A stretch of 29,418 nt of DNA from a virus. Shown here piece by piece: positions 11,788-20,742 of the stretch. How positions within the stretch are numbered: the stretch's first letter is position 1; each line of letters starts with the position of its first letter. The stretch lies in IMG/VR virus record IMGVR_UViG_3300028610_002108, positions 1 through 29,418 of that record, one strand, 5' to 3'. The notes under the pieces were generated by a model. The model worked only from the letters and a program-made list of their open reading frames with translations. It was not told where the DNA came from and did not search any database. The position numbers and the translations under genes were made by a program.

Positions 11788-13196
11788 ATAGGACACCCTA
11801 TCCATACCAAGAAGACGGAGTCAAGTTCTTACAAGAGCATAAAGGTGGATTCTTACTAGATGAGCCTGGTCTGGGTAAGACCTACCAGGCCATCCTGGCT
11901 GCCAGTGAAATGGGGCGGCATATCCTTATCATTTGCCCTAACAGTCTTAAAGCCTGGTGGAAGAAAGAGATCAAGGCAGTGCTTGGGCAGGAGGAGAAGG
12001 TACTAACTGCTGGAGTAGGTGGCCGGTTCAAGTACGATGCTGACGGCAAGCGGTTGGAATTCGAGATGCGTCTTACATCCTTGAACAGTCGGCACCTCAT
12101 CCCCAAATGGACCATCGTCCACTATGCAGGAATTCGCATTCAAGTGGAAGAGTTCAGTAAGCTCCCTTGGGATGTAGTGGTTGTAGACGAGTGCCACTTT
12201 ATCAAGAACAGGAAGACCAAGCGAGCTATAGCCGTCAAGAAGGTTACTCCTGAAGGGGCAATCCGAATTGGGGCAACGGCTACTCCCTTCAGTAAGAACC
12301 CAGCCGATTGGTGGTCCCAGCTAGAGTGGATGGCCCCAAGCAGGAATAACTGGCGCTCCTATTGGAAGTTCTATGAGATGTTTGTAGACTATACTATGGA
12401 GCAGGGCGACTATGGTAGATACCGCAAAGTTAAGGGCGGCAAGAACCTAGACCTCCTGGCCAGGGTAATGGCTAACTACTCCATTCGCAGGACCAAGAAG
12501 GTCGTAGCCCCGCAGATACCGCCACTCGTGGATACATACCTTCCACTGGAGTTGGAGGGCAGGCAAGAGGTCATCTATAAGAAGCTCAAGAAGGCAGAGG
12601 CTGAGGCCCACATCATAGATTCGTCATCAGGTGAAAATAAGCGTGTCCTGATGGTGAATGTTCTGGCCCGTCTTACTCGACTGGAGCAATGCCTTTCTCA
12701 TCCTTGGACGTTAGACGGCACGGTTAAGGGGGCAAAGCTGAAGTGGCTCATGGAATGGAAAGAGGGGTATAAGTACCCTGCAGTTATTGCTACCAAGTAT
12801 AAGCCAACTGCCAAGTATATCGCTACACTCTTGAGGACTCGTGCTATAACTGGGGACGTCTCTGTCCGCACACGCCAGGAACTACAGAGTGCGTGGGAAG
12901 CGGGGGAGCAGCAGTTCCTGGTGGGCACCATTCATACTATTGGGACGGGATTGAACCTGGGTAAGGCTCATACCATAGTCCTGTTCGACCAGGTATACAG
13001 CCCCATCCTTATGGACCAGGTACGACAACGGATACACCGCCTTACTACTGACCATCCAGTAGAGGCGATTTACTTATATATTCAGAAGACCACCAACGAC
13101 TTGGTACTCAAGAGCTTTCAAAAGGCTTGGAATACGATGGAACTAGTCCGGTCTATGGTGGAAGAGTTAACTGGAAGGAGAAATGCAGATGGCTAA
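11784..13196 (+). CDS. SNF2/SWI2-type superfamily 2 DNA helicase-translocase (470 aa)
   Basis: The ATG at 11784 is in an ATGA overlap and is chosen over one at 11763. Motifs appear in order: a Q-motif-like PYPYQEDGVKFL, Walker A GLGKT (residues 29-33), DECH (135-138, motif II), GATATPF (motif III), and a C-terminal TGLNLGKAHTIVLFD with DQVRQRIHRL (motifs V and VI). These mark an ATP-driven double-strand DNA translocase of the SNF2 class as found in many phages, where it remodels forks or recombination intermediates. The length fits a minimal two-lobe enzyme without extra domains. It overlaps QueD. Confidence 0.9.
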   Translation: MNRTPYPYQEDGVKFLQEHKGGFLLDEPGLGKTYQAILAASEMGRHILIICPNSLKAWWKKEIKAVLGQEEKVLTAGVGGRFKYDADGKRLEFEMRLTSLNSRHLIPKWTIVHYAGIRIQVEEFSKLPWDVVVVDECHFIKNRKTKRAIAVKKVTPEGAIRIGATATPFSKNPADWWSQLEWMAPSRNNWRSYWKFYEMFVDYTMEQGDYGRYRKVKGGKNLDLLARVMANYSIRRTKKVVAPQIPPLVDTYLPLELEGRQEVIYKKLKKAEAEAHIIDSSSGENKRVLMVNVLARLTRLEQCLSHPWTLDGTVKGAKLKWLMEWKEGYKYPAVIATKYKPTAKYIATLLRTRAITGDVSVRTRQELQSAWEAGEQQFLVGTIHTIGTGLNLGKAHTIVLFDQVYSPILMDQVRQRIHRLTTDHPVEAIYLYIQKTTNDLVLKSFQKAWNTMELVRSMVEELTGRRNADG

Positions 13197-13725
13197 AAGG
13201 CTATCCACGGGTAAGCCCATTTCTGAGCTCACTGATGAGGAGAAGAAGGAGCTTGGGCAGCAGATGATGCCGATGATGGGGGAACCCCTTGCCCTGCTGG
13301 GTCCACGGCCATGCCAGGCCAGCCTGGAAGAGCTGATTACAACCGGGCATAGGGCAGAAGAGGCTGTTCGAGCCGAGTGCAGGGCAATAGCAGCGCGGCA
13401 TCCCTATATGGAGATCCAGGTGAACCATTCCTTTGAAGCCGCGCATCGACTGCCTGGACATACGGGTAAGTGCGAGCGGCTTCATGGGCACTCCTATCGG
13501 GTACGGGTGATGCTCAAGGGGCTGGTCCGAGAGGATGGTATGGTCATCGACTTTGGCCATGTTAAGGACGTCCTTGACCAGTTGGACCATCGGTACCTGA
13601 ATGACTTCATGGAGAACCCTACCGCAGAGCATACCGCCCAGTGGTTGCTGGAGCGTATCCCATTGGCAACTGCCGTCCACGTATGGGAAGGGTTAGGAGG
13701 AGGCAGCGTTGTCGCCAGAATATAA
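13189..13725 (+). CDS. queD: QueD, 6-carboxytetrahydropterin synthase, with N-terminal extension (178 aa)
   Basis: It converts dihydroneopterin triphosphate to 6-carboxytetrahydropterin in preQ0 synthesis. The ATG at 13189 lies 8 bases after GGAAGGAG and is preferred to that at 13183. The family core begins at about residue 73: zinc ligands His86, His99 and His101 (AAHRL, HGHSY), catalytic Cys95 just before them, DFGHVK with Asp121, the DHRYLND Asp/His pair (133-134), and Glu168 near the end. Typical QueD is about 120 residues, so the first 72, helical with a Met/Pro patch, are an extension of unknown use. It overlaps the helicase before and QueE after, so they are co-translated. Confidence 0.9.
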   Translation: MAKRLSTGKPISELTDEEKKELGQQMMPMMGEPLALLGPRPCQASLEELITTGHRAEEAVRAECRAIAARHPYMEIQVNHSFEAAHRLPGHTGKCERLHGHSYRVRVMLKGLVREDGMVIDFGHVKDVLDQLDHRYLNDFMENPTAEHTAQWLLERIPLATAVHVWEGLGGGSVVARI

Positions 13726-14317
13726 GATCAATCAGATATTCAGGTCCATCCAAGGGGAAGGAGCCTTCACCGGCTGGCCGGCCCTCTTTGTCCGGTTCCA
13801 GGGATGTAATCTCGACTGCCCCTTTTGCGATACCAAGGACGCCATCCCTGCAAACGGGGGAAGTATCCTCCCCCTAGAAAAACTGGTGAAGGCGATAGTA
13901 TTGCTGGCTCATCCTCATGACCTTATCGTCTTCACTGGAGGGGAACCAACTCTACAACCCCTGGACACGCTAGTGGAAGCGCTACTCCTCAAGGGCGACT
14001 GGGCTATACATTTGGAGACTAATGGCACTCAGCCTGTCCCCTGGGACATAGACTGGATAACCCTGTCCCCCAAGCTGCCTGCTCCCGTGTTCAAGGCCAA
14101 CGTCTATAGAGCCAACGAGATCAAGTGGCTGGTGAGGGAGGAAGGGGATGTCGACGCACTACGGAAGTGGATAGAGCCATTTGGCCTGCCGCCTGCAGTA
14201 GTCGCCGTACAGCCTATATCCCAAGGCAACCAGGCCACTCGTATAGCCTATGAAGCATCTATGAAATACGGGTTCAGGTTCTCTGTCCAAGTTCACAAGT
14301 ACGTAGGAGTACAATAA
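13709..14317 (+). CDS. queE: QueE, 7-carboxy-7-deazaguanine synthase (202 aa)
   Basis: This radical SAM enzyme rearranges 6-carboxytetrahydropterin to 7-carboxy-7-deazaguanine. The start is the TTG at 13709 behind GGAGG, giving the family N-terminus with FRSIQGEG. The iron-sulfur cysteines are Cys33, Cys37 and Cys40 (CNLDCPFC), the classic CX3CX2C. GGEP at 77-80 binds SAM. The length is at the short end for the family. It overlaps QueD by 17 bases and FolE by one, so the three enzymes form one translational unit. Confidence 0.93.
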   Translation: MSPEYKINQIFRSIQGEGAFTGWPALFVRFQGCNLDCPFCDTKDAIPANGGSILPLEKLVKAIVLLAHPHDLIVFTGGEPTLQPLDTLVEALLLKGDWAIHLETNGTQPVPWDIDWITLSPKLPAPVFKANVYRANEIKWLVREEGDVDALRKWIEPFGLPPAVVAVQPISQGNQATRIAYEASMKYGFRFSVQVHKYVGVQ

Positions 14318-14910
14318 TGAATGGATTCCAGTTTCATGATAAGCCAGACCAAGGAGCAGGGTTGGATAGATGCAAGATAGCCAAGCTCATTCGCGATCTC
14401 ATTATGGCCCTGGGCGATGACGTCGCCAGGGAAGGACTCAAGGATACCCCTATGAGGGTAGCCAAGCTCTGGGAGGGGTTCATCAACTACGACCCTGGTA
14501 CGATAGAGACTAGCTTCTCTACTGAGTCTGTCAACCAGCTTACCATCCTAAGGGTTAACGATGTGTGGTCGATGTGTGAGCACCACCTACTCCCGTTCTG
14601 TATGAACATAGTCATAGGGTATCTGGCCCGTGGAAAGTTCTTGGGAGCGTCCAAGTTCGCCAGGGTATGCTATAAGCACGCCCATAGACTCCAGATACAG
14701 GAGCGGTTTGTAGAGGGAGTGGCTGACGAGATTCAAGCACTGACAGGCTCTCCAGACGTGGCCGTCTATGCAGTAGGTAGGCATACTTGTATGGAGAGTA
14801 GGGGGGTCAGGAACAGTGGCCCTATGATTACGTCCGTTATGAGGGGGATATTCTTAGCCAATCCAGTAGCCAGGATGGAGTTCCTGGAACTATCTGGGAG
14901 GACGGAATAG
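14317..14910 (+). CDS. folE: FolE, GTP cyclohydrolase I (197 aa)
   Basis: It converts GTP to dihydroneopterin triphosphate, the first step toward preQ0 (and folate). Zinc ligands appear as Cys87 and His90 in CEHHLLPF and Cys158 in HTCMESRGV. The SKFARVCYKHAHRLQIQERF segment matches the active-site helix region, and DTPMRVAKLWEGF is the family N-terminal signature. The length is typical. It follows QueE with a one-base overlap (TAATG). Having its own copy suggests the phage increases flux beyond host supply. Confidence 0.94.
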   Translation: MNGFQFHDKPDQGAGLDRCKIAKLIRDLIMALGDDVAREGLKDTPMRVAKLWEGFINYDPGTIETSFSTESVNQLTILRVNDVWSMCEHHLLPFCMNIVIGYLARGKFLGASKFARVCYKHAHRLQIQERFVEGVADEIQALTGSPDVAVYAVGRHTCMESRGVRNSGPMITSVMRGIFLANPVARMEFLELSGRTE

Positions 14911-15113
14911 TGCTCTTTGCAACCATCTGCGTAAATTCCATTGGGGGAATAGGGGGGTTGATCAGTGCACCGACTCAGCCCTCCTACACCTCCCTCTTAT
15001 GGGCAACCTTGGCCGTCGTGGCCTTTATACTCATTCTATATCTTATGGGCAAAAAGGGAACAGTCTCATGGGAATGGGATGAGGAAGATGAGGATGATCA
15101 GTTCTATGACTAA
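14910..15113 (+). CDS. Small membrane protein with acidic tail (67 aa), GTG start
   Basis: The GTG at 14910 overlaps the FolE stop by one base and follows GGGAGGA. A mildly hydrophobic N-terminus precedes a clear transmembrane helix at about residues 30-47, then GKKG and a strongly acidic C-terminal tail (EEDEDDQFYD). A single-pass protein with the tail probably inside is predicted. It is embedded in the modification operon for unknown reasons and overlaps the next gene by 8 bases. Confidence 0.6.
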   Translation: MLFATICVNSIGGIGGLISAPTQPSYTSLLWATLAVVAFILILYLMGKKGTVSWEWDEEDEDDQFYD

Positions 15114-15789
15114 AGCATGTACAACCGTTTGTGGGGAACCGATAGAGGATGGGTTTCATACCATCGCCTATGCCACCAGTGAAGAATGCCCCAGGCCGGG
15201 TATGGCCTCTATTGAGGGCCGCTTTTGCCCTCCAGAGAGGCTCAACGATAGGGATGATTGGGTACTGGACCTCAATAGAGGTCATCCCAGGTACAAATAT
15301 ATCAGGGAGATGGTCCTACACGCCCTGAACGACTATGGGTGGTACTATGGAGTGCCCCATGCCATTTATACACGGGTGGAGTCTCCAGAGTTCGTCAAGA
15401 AGATAGGACGCACACTCCAGAAATGGGCGCTGTGCTTCCCTAGGTGGTTATATTGGACAGGCATTGGAGATAAGTTGAGGAACTGGGCGACTGCCATATT
15501 AACCATCAGGGACAAGCCTATCGAGATTAGGCGGGGATATGCCTTCCACAACCTGGACATACTCCCTTATGGGCCAGGCTCTGCTGCCCTTGCAGATGCC
15601 GACCAGACCAAGACCAGGCACGATATCTACCAAGAGGCATTCGATCAGATAAGGGCTACCTACAATGCCAAGCAACTTGAGGGCAGTGACCTGACTCCTA
15701 TGCCTGGACAGGGGACCACGCTTATCTACATCGTCAGGGAAGCACGTAAAGAATTGAGGAGGTTACATGGACTTACAACAGGTAGCTAG
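15106..15789 (+). CDS. Unknown protein (227 aa) between FolE and the nuclease
   Basis: The start is uncertain; the ATG at 15106 overlaps the previous gene end, with earlier in-frame ATGs at 15079 and 15085. The N-terminal 45 residues hold four to five cysteines (CTTVC, EECPRPG, RFCPP), a possible metal site. The middle is rich in Trp and Tyr (DYGWYYGVPHAIYTRVE, FPRWLYWTGIGDKLRNW) and the C-terminal 60 residues are helical. No family is recognised. Its position between preQ0 synthesis and recombination genes, overlapping the nuclease, makes it a candidate for a novel modification or DNA-processing role. Confidence 0.7.
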   Translation: MTKACTTVCGEPIEDGFHTIAYATSEECPRPGMASIEGRFCPPERLNDRDDWVLDLNRGHPRYKYIREMVLHALNDYGWYYGVPHAIYTRVESPEFVKKIGRTLQKWALCFPRWLYWTGIGDKLRNWATAILTIRDKPIEIRRGYAFHNLDILPYGPGSAALADADQTKTRHDIYQEAFDQIRATYNAKQLEGSDLTPMPGQGTTLIYIVREARKELRRLHGLTTGS

Positions 15790-16909
15790 GGCAGGCCAAC
15801 TAGAGATAGACCCTACCATACCAGAGGTGCACATTACTGACTTGACGGCGTTTTGTACGTGTAGGCGCAAGTGGGACTTTAGTAGTCTACTACGCCAGGG
15901 ACGCCAGCCCTCATTCCCTCCAGAGCCCCTACTATTGGGGTTGGGGGTTCATGAGGCATTGGACCATGGTTATCGAACGAGCGTTGGTACTGGTCTTCCT
16001 ATGGTATTCGACTTCTTGGCTGCCAGGAAGCGGTTTGATACATGGCTCAAGCTACGAGAGAAGCGCATTATCAAATATACCGGACCCTTATGGCCCCAAG
16101 AGATAGAACTACTGGCAGGGGTAAGGGAATTGGGACTCTGTATGCTCAAGCACTATTCCCTATGGTCCCCAGGAAGGGACTTTCGGTATACTCTATTGGG
16201 TACAGAAATGGCATTCAAGATGCCTATACCCTCCTTATCGTCCCCAGTGGATGGACGGCCCTCTCCAGAGCTTAACTATGCTGGGCGATTTGACGGGGTA
16301 GTAAGGAACCTCTACAACGATAGGCACTATGTACTGGAGTTCAAGACTGCCAAGTCCATAGACCGTATGTCTGGGGTTTTCCGTGGCATGCAGCCTACTG
16401 CGTACATCTGGGCAGCTTCAAAGGTCTATGAAACTCCTATAACTGGGGTACTTTATCGGATTCTACGAAAAAAGATACCCAGTGACCCTGTCCCCCTCCA
16501 GACACTTGGCCGGTTCTCTAGGGCCAAGAGGCAGAAGACCTCCTGGGAGTGGTTCGAGTATTGGGTGGCTGCTTGGGCAAAGGCCCACGGGGTAGGTGCA
16601 GAAGAGGTAGTCGCCCTTAATAACGACGTCAAGGCCATGCTCCAAGAGAAGGGTAATGAGTTCTTCAAGGAGCAGGCTATCACTCGGAACCCTCAGCAGA
16701 TTGAGGAGTGTTTGATAGCCTTGACCCATGAGGGAACGCAAATGACTGACCCTAGCATTCCTATATATCCCTTGAGTGGCATGCATTGCTCTTGGTGCTC
16801 CTTCAAGGAGCCGTGCGACCTTATGAGTATGGGAATGCCCTATCAAGCTTTATTAGATGCAGAGTATGCTTCCAGGGGTTACTGGGAGAAGGAGGATGCA
16901 GGAGAATGA
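15767..16909 (+). CDS. Cas4/RecB-like PD-(D/E)XK exonuclease with iron-sulfur cluster (380 aa)
   Basis: The ATG at 15767 follows GAGGAGG. Nuclease motifs are His62 (GVHEALD), Asp176 (GRFDGVV) and Glu191-x-Lys193 (LEFKTAKS), followed by a Q-Tyr motif (MQPTAYIWA). Cysteines at 30 (with 32 nearby) and at 341, 344 and 350 (CSWCSFKEPC) match the split four-cysteine [4Fe-4S] site of Cas4 and AddB nucleases. It probably resects DNA ends to give single strands for the adjacent Sak4-like recombinase. It ends in an ATGA overlap with that gene. Confidence 0.85.
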   Translation: MDLQQVARAGQLEIDPTIPEVHITDLTAFCTCRRKWDFSSLLRQGRQPSFPPEPLLLGLGVHEALDHGYRTSVGTGLPMVFDFLAARKRFDTWLKLREKRIIKYTGPLWPQEIELLAGVRELGLCMLKHYSLWSPGRDFRYTLLGTEMAFKMPIPSLSSPVDGRPSPELNYAGRFDGVVRNLYNDRHYVLEFKTAKSIDRMSGVFRGMQPTAYIWAASKVYETPITGVLYRILRKKIPSDPVPLQTLGRFSRAKRQKTSWEWFEYWVAAWAKAHGVGAEEVVALNNDVKAMLQEKGNEFFKEQAITRNPQQIEECLIALTHEGTQMTDPSIPIYPLSGMHCSWCSFKEPCDLMSMGMPYQALLDAEYASRGYWEKEDAGE

Positions 16910-17790
16910 AAGCAATCGTTTTGGAGAGAACTAAACTGATCAAGGCCCTCTTTTATGGAGACTCTGGCTCTGGTAAGACCACCCTTGCAGGGACGGCTAT
17001 GCACCATCCACTTACCCGTCCAATCTTGGTACTCAACGCCAGAGGGCAGCCCGTGTCGTTAGCAGGGCTTGAGCCCCCTCCCCTTGTAGTGGAGCTTGAG
17101 TCCTTCAAGGACTTCAATATTCCCTATCAATGGTTTGCAGATGGCCAGCAGCGTGGGCTATACCTCAGCAAGGAGTCCAAGGGCATCCCAACAGGGAGAG
17201 TACCAGTGCCCGTGGTGGGAGCGATGGCTGAATTTGCCCAGATGTGCGCGGACTACCTGGACAGGTGGGGGTTCGACAAGTTTCAGACGGTGGTCGTAGA
17301 CTCTATCACCCACGTACAACGCATGGCCATCGCACAGGCCACGGGACAAAAGAGTGTGCGCCCTGGGGATATCCCCAAGCCCACGGAGATACAGCACTGG
17401 GGCAGCGTATTGCGTATGATGGCTAACTTGACCGATCTGTACTTCAGGTTAGACGTCAACGTTATCATGACGGCATTGACTCGGCGCGATCAGATCAGGG
17501 ACATGGATACCACTCTCTTCTGCCCATTTCTTTGGGGCCAGAGCGCCCTTGAGGTCCCATCACACGCCGAGATATTGGGACGACTGGTAGTGGCTGATAC
17601 CCTAACGGCTAAACAACGTCAAGACATGGGAATGCCCAGGGATGCCAAGGCCAAGAACGTTCCATATAACGTCTTACTCACCAAGGGCGGCAGGAATTTC
17701 ATGGCCAAGTGGCAGGGAGCGATAACACCGCCAGACTCTATTCCGGCCCCCACAGTAACAAAGATATGGGAGGTATTGACTGCTAAGTAG
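16906..17790 (+). CDS. Sak4-like RecA-fold ATPase, single-strand annealing recombinase (294 aa)
   Basis: The ATG at 16906 lies in an ATGA overlap behind GCAGGAG. Walker A GDSGSGKT occupies residues 18-25, and a Walker B strand VVVDS ends at Asp132. Only the RecA-like core is present, as in phage Sak4 proteins, which anneal or pair single strands and work with SSB-like partners. Its neighbours, an exonuclease before and an ssDNA-binding candidate after, form the standard trio. DnaB-like or other P-loop functions are less likely. Confidence 0.82.
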   Translation: MKAIVLERTKLIKALFYGDSGSGKTTLAGTAMHHPLTRPILVLNARGQPVSLAGLEPPPLVVELESFKDFNIPYQWFADGQQRGLYLSKESKGIPTGRVPVPVVGAMAEFAQMCADYLDRWGFDKFQTVVVDSITHVQRMAIAQATGQKSVRPGDIPKPTEIQHWGSVLRMMANLTDLYFRLDVNVIMTALTRRDQIRDMDTTLFCPFLWGQSALEVPSHAEILGRLVVADTLTAKQRQDMGMPRDAKAKNVPYNVLLTKGGRNFMAKWQGAITPPDSIPAPTVTKIWEVLTAK

Positions 17791-17850
17791 TCGGGTATAG
17801 CATGCCCACCAAATTAACCTAACTATTGTACTATAAAGGAGACTTTTAGA

Positions 17851-18243
17851 ATGCCGACGTTTGTTGTAGATTTTACCAATGTAGAGGACTTTGAGCCGTT
17901 GCCAGTGGACCTGTATGAGGTCGAGATCAAAGAGGTCCAGATCAAGCAGAGCAAGACCAAGGGCGAACCGATGCTGGGCATCAAGCTGGAGGTCGTCGCT
18001 GGAGAGTATGAGGGACGTTCCGTCTTCACCAACCTCATGCTGGCTGGCCGTGGCCTTGGCATCACCAAGCAAGCCTTCAAGGCCCTCCAGATCCCTGGCG
18101 GGGAATTGGACGTGGAGGATATGATCGGGGCTGCATGCACTGTTCGCCTCACCCAGAACGTTTACAAGATTGAGGACGGCGGTGATGGCCAGACCAGGAA
18201 TCGCATCTCCGCCTGGATTGACCCAGACAAGCTCTACGCATAA
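17851..18243 (+). CDS. DUF669-like protein, probable ssDNA-binding partner (130 aa)
   Basis: The ATG at 17851 follows AAAGGAGA in a 60-base gap. The N-terminus VDFTNVEDFEPLPVDLYEVEIKEV and the following EGRSVFTNLML region match the DUF669 family, usually encoded beside Sak/Sak4 and SSB functions. The fold is predicted to be an OB-like beta barrel. C-ending codon bias here and in the gene at 4515 points to high expression, as expected for an abundant ssDNA-binding protein. A GC-rich hairpin follows. The binding function is inferred from context. Confidence 0.75.
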   Translation: MPTFVVDFTNVEDFEPLPVDLYEVEIKEVQIKQSKTKGEPMLGIKLEVVAGEYEGRSVFTNLMLAGRGLGITKQAFKALQIPGGELDVEDMIGAACTVRLTQNVYKIEDGGDGQTRNRISAWIDPDKLYA

Positions 18244-18258
18244 ACCGCCTGGCGCATT

Positions 18259-18290
18259 GGGAGGGGTGGGTAACGCTGCCCCTCCCCCTT
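18259..18290 (+). terminator. GC-rich hairpin, weak or partial terminator
   Basis: GGGAGGGG (18259-18266) pairs with CCCCTCCC (18279-18286) around a 12-base loop, followed only by CCTTATC. The lack of a full T-run suggests partial termination or mRNA protection, which would set the highly expressed upstream gene above the primase-helicase gene. Confidence 0.55.
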
Positions 18291-18305
18291 ATCATTGGAG
18301 AAGTC

Positions 18306-20729
18306 GTGGACATATTAGACCTATGCTTTGAAGGACTCAGTAACACCAAATACATAGAGTTATCTATTGGAGGAGTTGGCAAGGTCCACAGACGATGGAT
18401 AACGGTGAATCAACGGCACGCTCTGAAGGCCCCAGAGGAGCTGGACGTCTTCTTTGGTCCTGCCTTGAGAGCCCAGTCGGGGGTCTCAGGTAAGGCCAAT
18501 TGCTTGGGAACGCAAGTTCTTTGGGTAGATGTAGATAGTATGGACCTTATCCCTCCTACCCTTCCACCCACGGCCATCGTACGATCTGGCCATGGTTACC
18601 ATCTTTACTGGAGACTATTAGAATTCCAGACCGACCGCAAGGCCATAGAAACGCTCAATGCGGGGCTAGCTCAGTCGATCAGTGGAGATAGCTGCCATAA
18701 CATCGACAGGATAATGCGAGTGCCCGGCACCTACAATTGTAAAGACCCTGATGACTTCATAAAAGTCATTTGTGATAAGATAGATATACGGAACAGTTAC
18801 TCAGTGGAAGATATAAAAGCTTCCCTGACCATAGAAGATAAGATAGCCAGGAAGATACAGACAGGAGATAGACGGGGATACCCTTCCAGGTCGGAAAGAG
18901 ACTGGGCTATAATCACTGCCCTCGTATCTGCAGGAGTATCGGAGCATGGCATAAGACGTATCTTCTCCTGCCACGAGTGTGGAGACAAGTACGAGACCGG
19001 AGGGGACAGATACCTCAACAAGACCATCGAAGCTGCCAAGGAGTCACTTTTAAGTCAGCCAATCTTGGTAACCCAAGTAGCCCAGACTACTCCTGTAGTA
19101 GAAAAGGATAATAGCTATTGGATGGCAGTGGGTAAGGGAGCAGCTCAGGTCAGTACCTTTACCTTGGAACCTTTGCTATTACTAGAAGGGGATGAGGATG
19201 CCTACGTATGTAATGTACGGGCTCAGGGCACTACCCACGTATGGAAGGATGAGATCTTTAAGAAGTCTGAACTCTCTAGCCTCAACCGGCTACGCCCCAG
19301 ACTGAATAGGGCTGCCTGGAACTGGCTAGGACGGGATTCTCATGTAGGGATACTAGCCGCCCACCTAATCAAGCAACTACAGGAAAAGGGCATACCTCTA
19401 GCCAAGTCCACCCATACGATGGGTCGTCACGAGCTCGTAGACGATGACAGGATATATTTCGTGACGGACAAGACCGTGATGGCCAGTGACGGGTCTATCT
19501 GGGCAGAGGACAAGGGTTCTCCCTTAGTCTATGTACCTAGAACCAAGAACCTGCCATCCATTACCGTCCGGAAATTGGGATATGGAAAGAAGGAGGCAGG
19601 GGTCATAGCCAAGAACCTGCCCCTCTTACATGACTCTGACCGTATTTGGCCGATGATAGGATGGTACGCAAGTGCCCCTATGAAGCCTGCAATAGAAGAG
19701 GCAGGGTGGCGCTTTCCCATTCTCAGCGTCTCTGGTACTAAAGGGAGCGGCAAGACTACCCTGATATTGAGGGTCTTCCTACGGATGATGGGATATGTTA
19801 AGCCTAGAGGATATGAGGCCAATACTACTAGGTTCGTACTCCTTACCCTTTTGGGTTCGACCAATGCGGCCCCACTAGCCTTCAGCGAGTTTAGGGCTAA
19901 TATGACTAAAGACTTTTTAAGGTATGTTCTCCTCAGCTATGACTCTGGAGTAGATGCCCGGGGCAGGCCAGATCAAACCATTACCGAGTATCCATTGCTA
20001 GCTCCCTTCTCCTTGGATGGAGAGGATAAGCTACAAGACCCTGCAGCCTTGGAGAGGATAATATCTGTCCACCTAGCCAAGGATACCATATTAAAGGACA
20101 ACCCTGCTTGGATAGCCTATCAGAAGATATCCAAGGTTAACCTGGAAGCATTCGCCTATCCCTACATTCTACACACCCTTCAGGGGGCTGTGCTAGGGCG
20201 GTTGGAATCCTCTCAGGGACAGATAGATAGAGCCTTCCCCTACCCAATGCCGGATAGGATCAGGCGCAACTTGGCAGTGGTTTGGATGGGAATAATGACT
20301 ATTACGGATTTTATGGGTATGGATATGCCCGATATAGAGGTAATGAGGCACGCCCTTGAGAATGTATATATCATTGACCGTGGAAGGGCACCAGTCGCTG
20401 CAGATGACTTTGTAGAATTCGTGGTTAACGTGGCGGCCAATAGACAAACTAACTTTGCTTATATCGTTACTGACGGGGTCCTCTGGTTTCATGTAACCCC
20501 CGCGTATCATGCCTATGCTACCCACGCGGCCCGTATGGGGACGCCTGCCTTATCCAAGGCTGCTATGGTTAGTCAACTAAATGAGATGATCGTCTTTATC
20601 ACTGGTCCTAAGGTGATGAGGATAGACGGTAAGATGGTAAGGGCCCATGGGATAAACCTCCAAAAGGCCCACGATGCTCAACTAGATATACCATCTGATA
20701 TAATATCTAATGTATGGATTATCAAATAG
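18306..20729 (+). CDS. Primase-helicase fusion (AEP-like primase plus DUF927-like ATPase, 807 aa)
   Basis: The GTG at 18306 follows TTGGAGAAG. Residues 70-140 show the archaeo-eukaryotic primase motifs: DVD (75-77), SGHGYH (94-99) and a third Asp134 in NIDRIMRVPG. A PriCT-like helical region (residues about 195-245) includes a CHECG pair. After a long middle region, Walker A GTKGSGKT (477-484) begins a helicase-type ATPase resembling DUF927 proteins. It would prime synthesis and unwind DNA at the phage fork. A separate DnaB/DnaG pair was not seen, so this is likely the sole primase and helicase. Confidence 0.82.
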   Translation: MDILDLCFEGLSNTKYIELSIGGVGKVHRRWITVNQRHALKAPEELDVFFGPALRAQSGVSGKANCLGTQVLWVDVDSMDLIPPTLPPTAIVRSGHGYHLYWRLLEFQTDRKAIETLNAGLAQSISGDSCHNIDRIMRVPGTYNCKDPDDFIKVICDKIDIRNSYSVEDIKASLTIEDKIARKIQTGDRRGYPSRSERDWAIITALVSAGVSEHGIRRIFSCHECGDKYETGGDRYLNKTIEAAKESLLSQPILVTQVAQTTPVVEKDNSYWMAVGKGAAQVSTFTLEPLLLLEGDEDAYVCNVRAQGTTHVWKDEIFKKSELSSLNRLRPRLNRAAWNWLGRDSHVGILAAHLIKQLQEKGIPLAKSTHTMGRHELVDDDRIYFVTDKTVMASDGSIWAEDKGSPLVYVPRTKNLPSITVRKLGYGKKEAGVIAKNLPLLHDSDRIWPMIGWYASAPMKPAIEEAGWRFPILSVSGTKGSGKTTLILRVFLRMMGYVKPRGYEANTTRFVLLTLLGSTNAAPLAFSEFRANMTKDFLRYVLLSYDSGVDARGRPDQTITEYPLLAPFSLDGEDKLQDPAALERIISVHLAKDTILKDNPAWIAYQKISKVNLEAFAYPYILHTLQGAVLGRLESSQGQIDRAFPYPMPDRIRRNLAVVWMGIMTITDFMGMDMPDIEVMRHALENVYIIDRGRAPVAADDFVEFVVNVAANRQTNFAYIVTDGVLWFHVTPAYHAYATHAARMGTPALSKAAMVSQLNEMIVFITGPKVMRIDGKMVRAHGINLQKAHDAQLDIPSDIISNVWIIK

Positions 20730-20742
20730 AAAGGACGGAAGT

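Noticed and set aside
13201-13680. Minus-strand frame of 159 codons opposite queD
   Set aside because: QueD motifs on the + strand are decisive; the antisense frame shows no family features.
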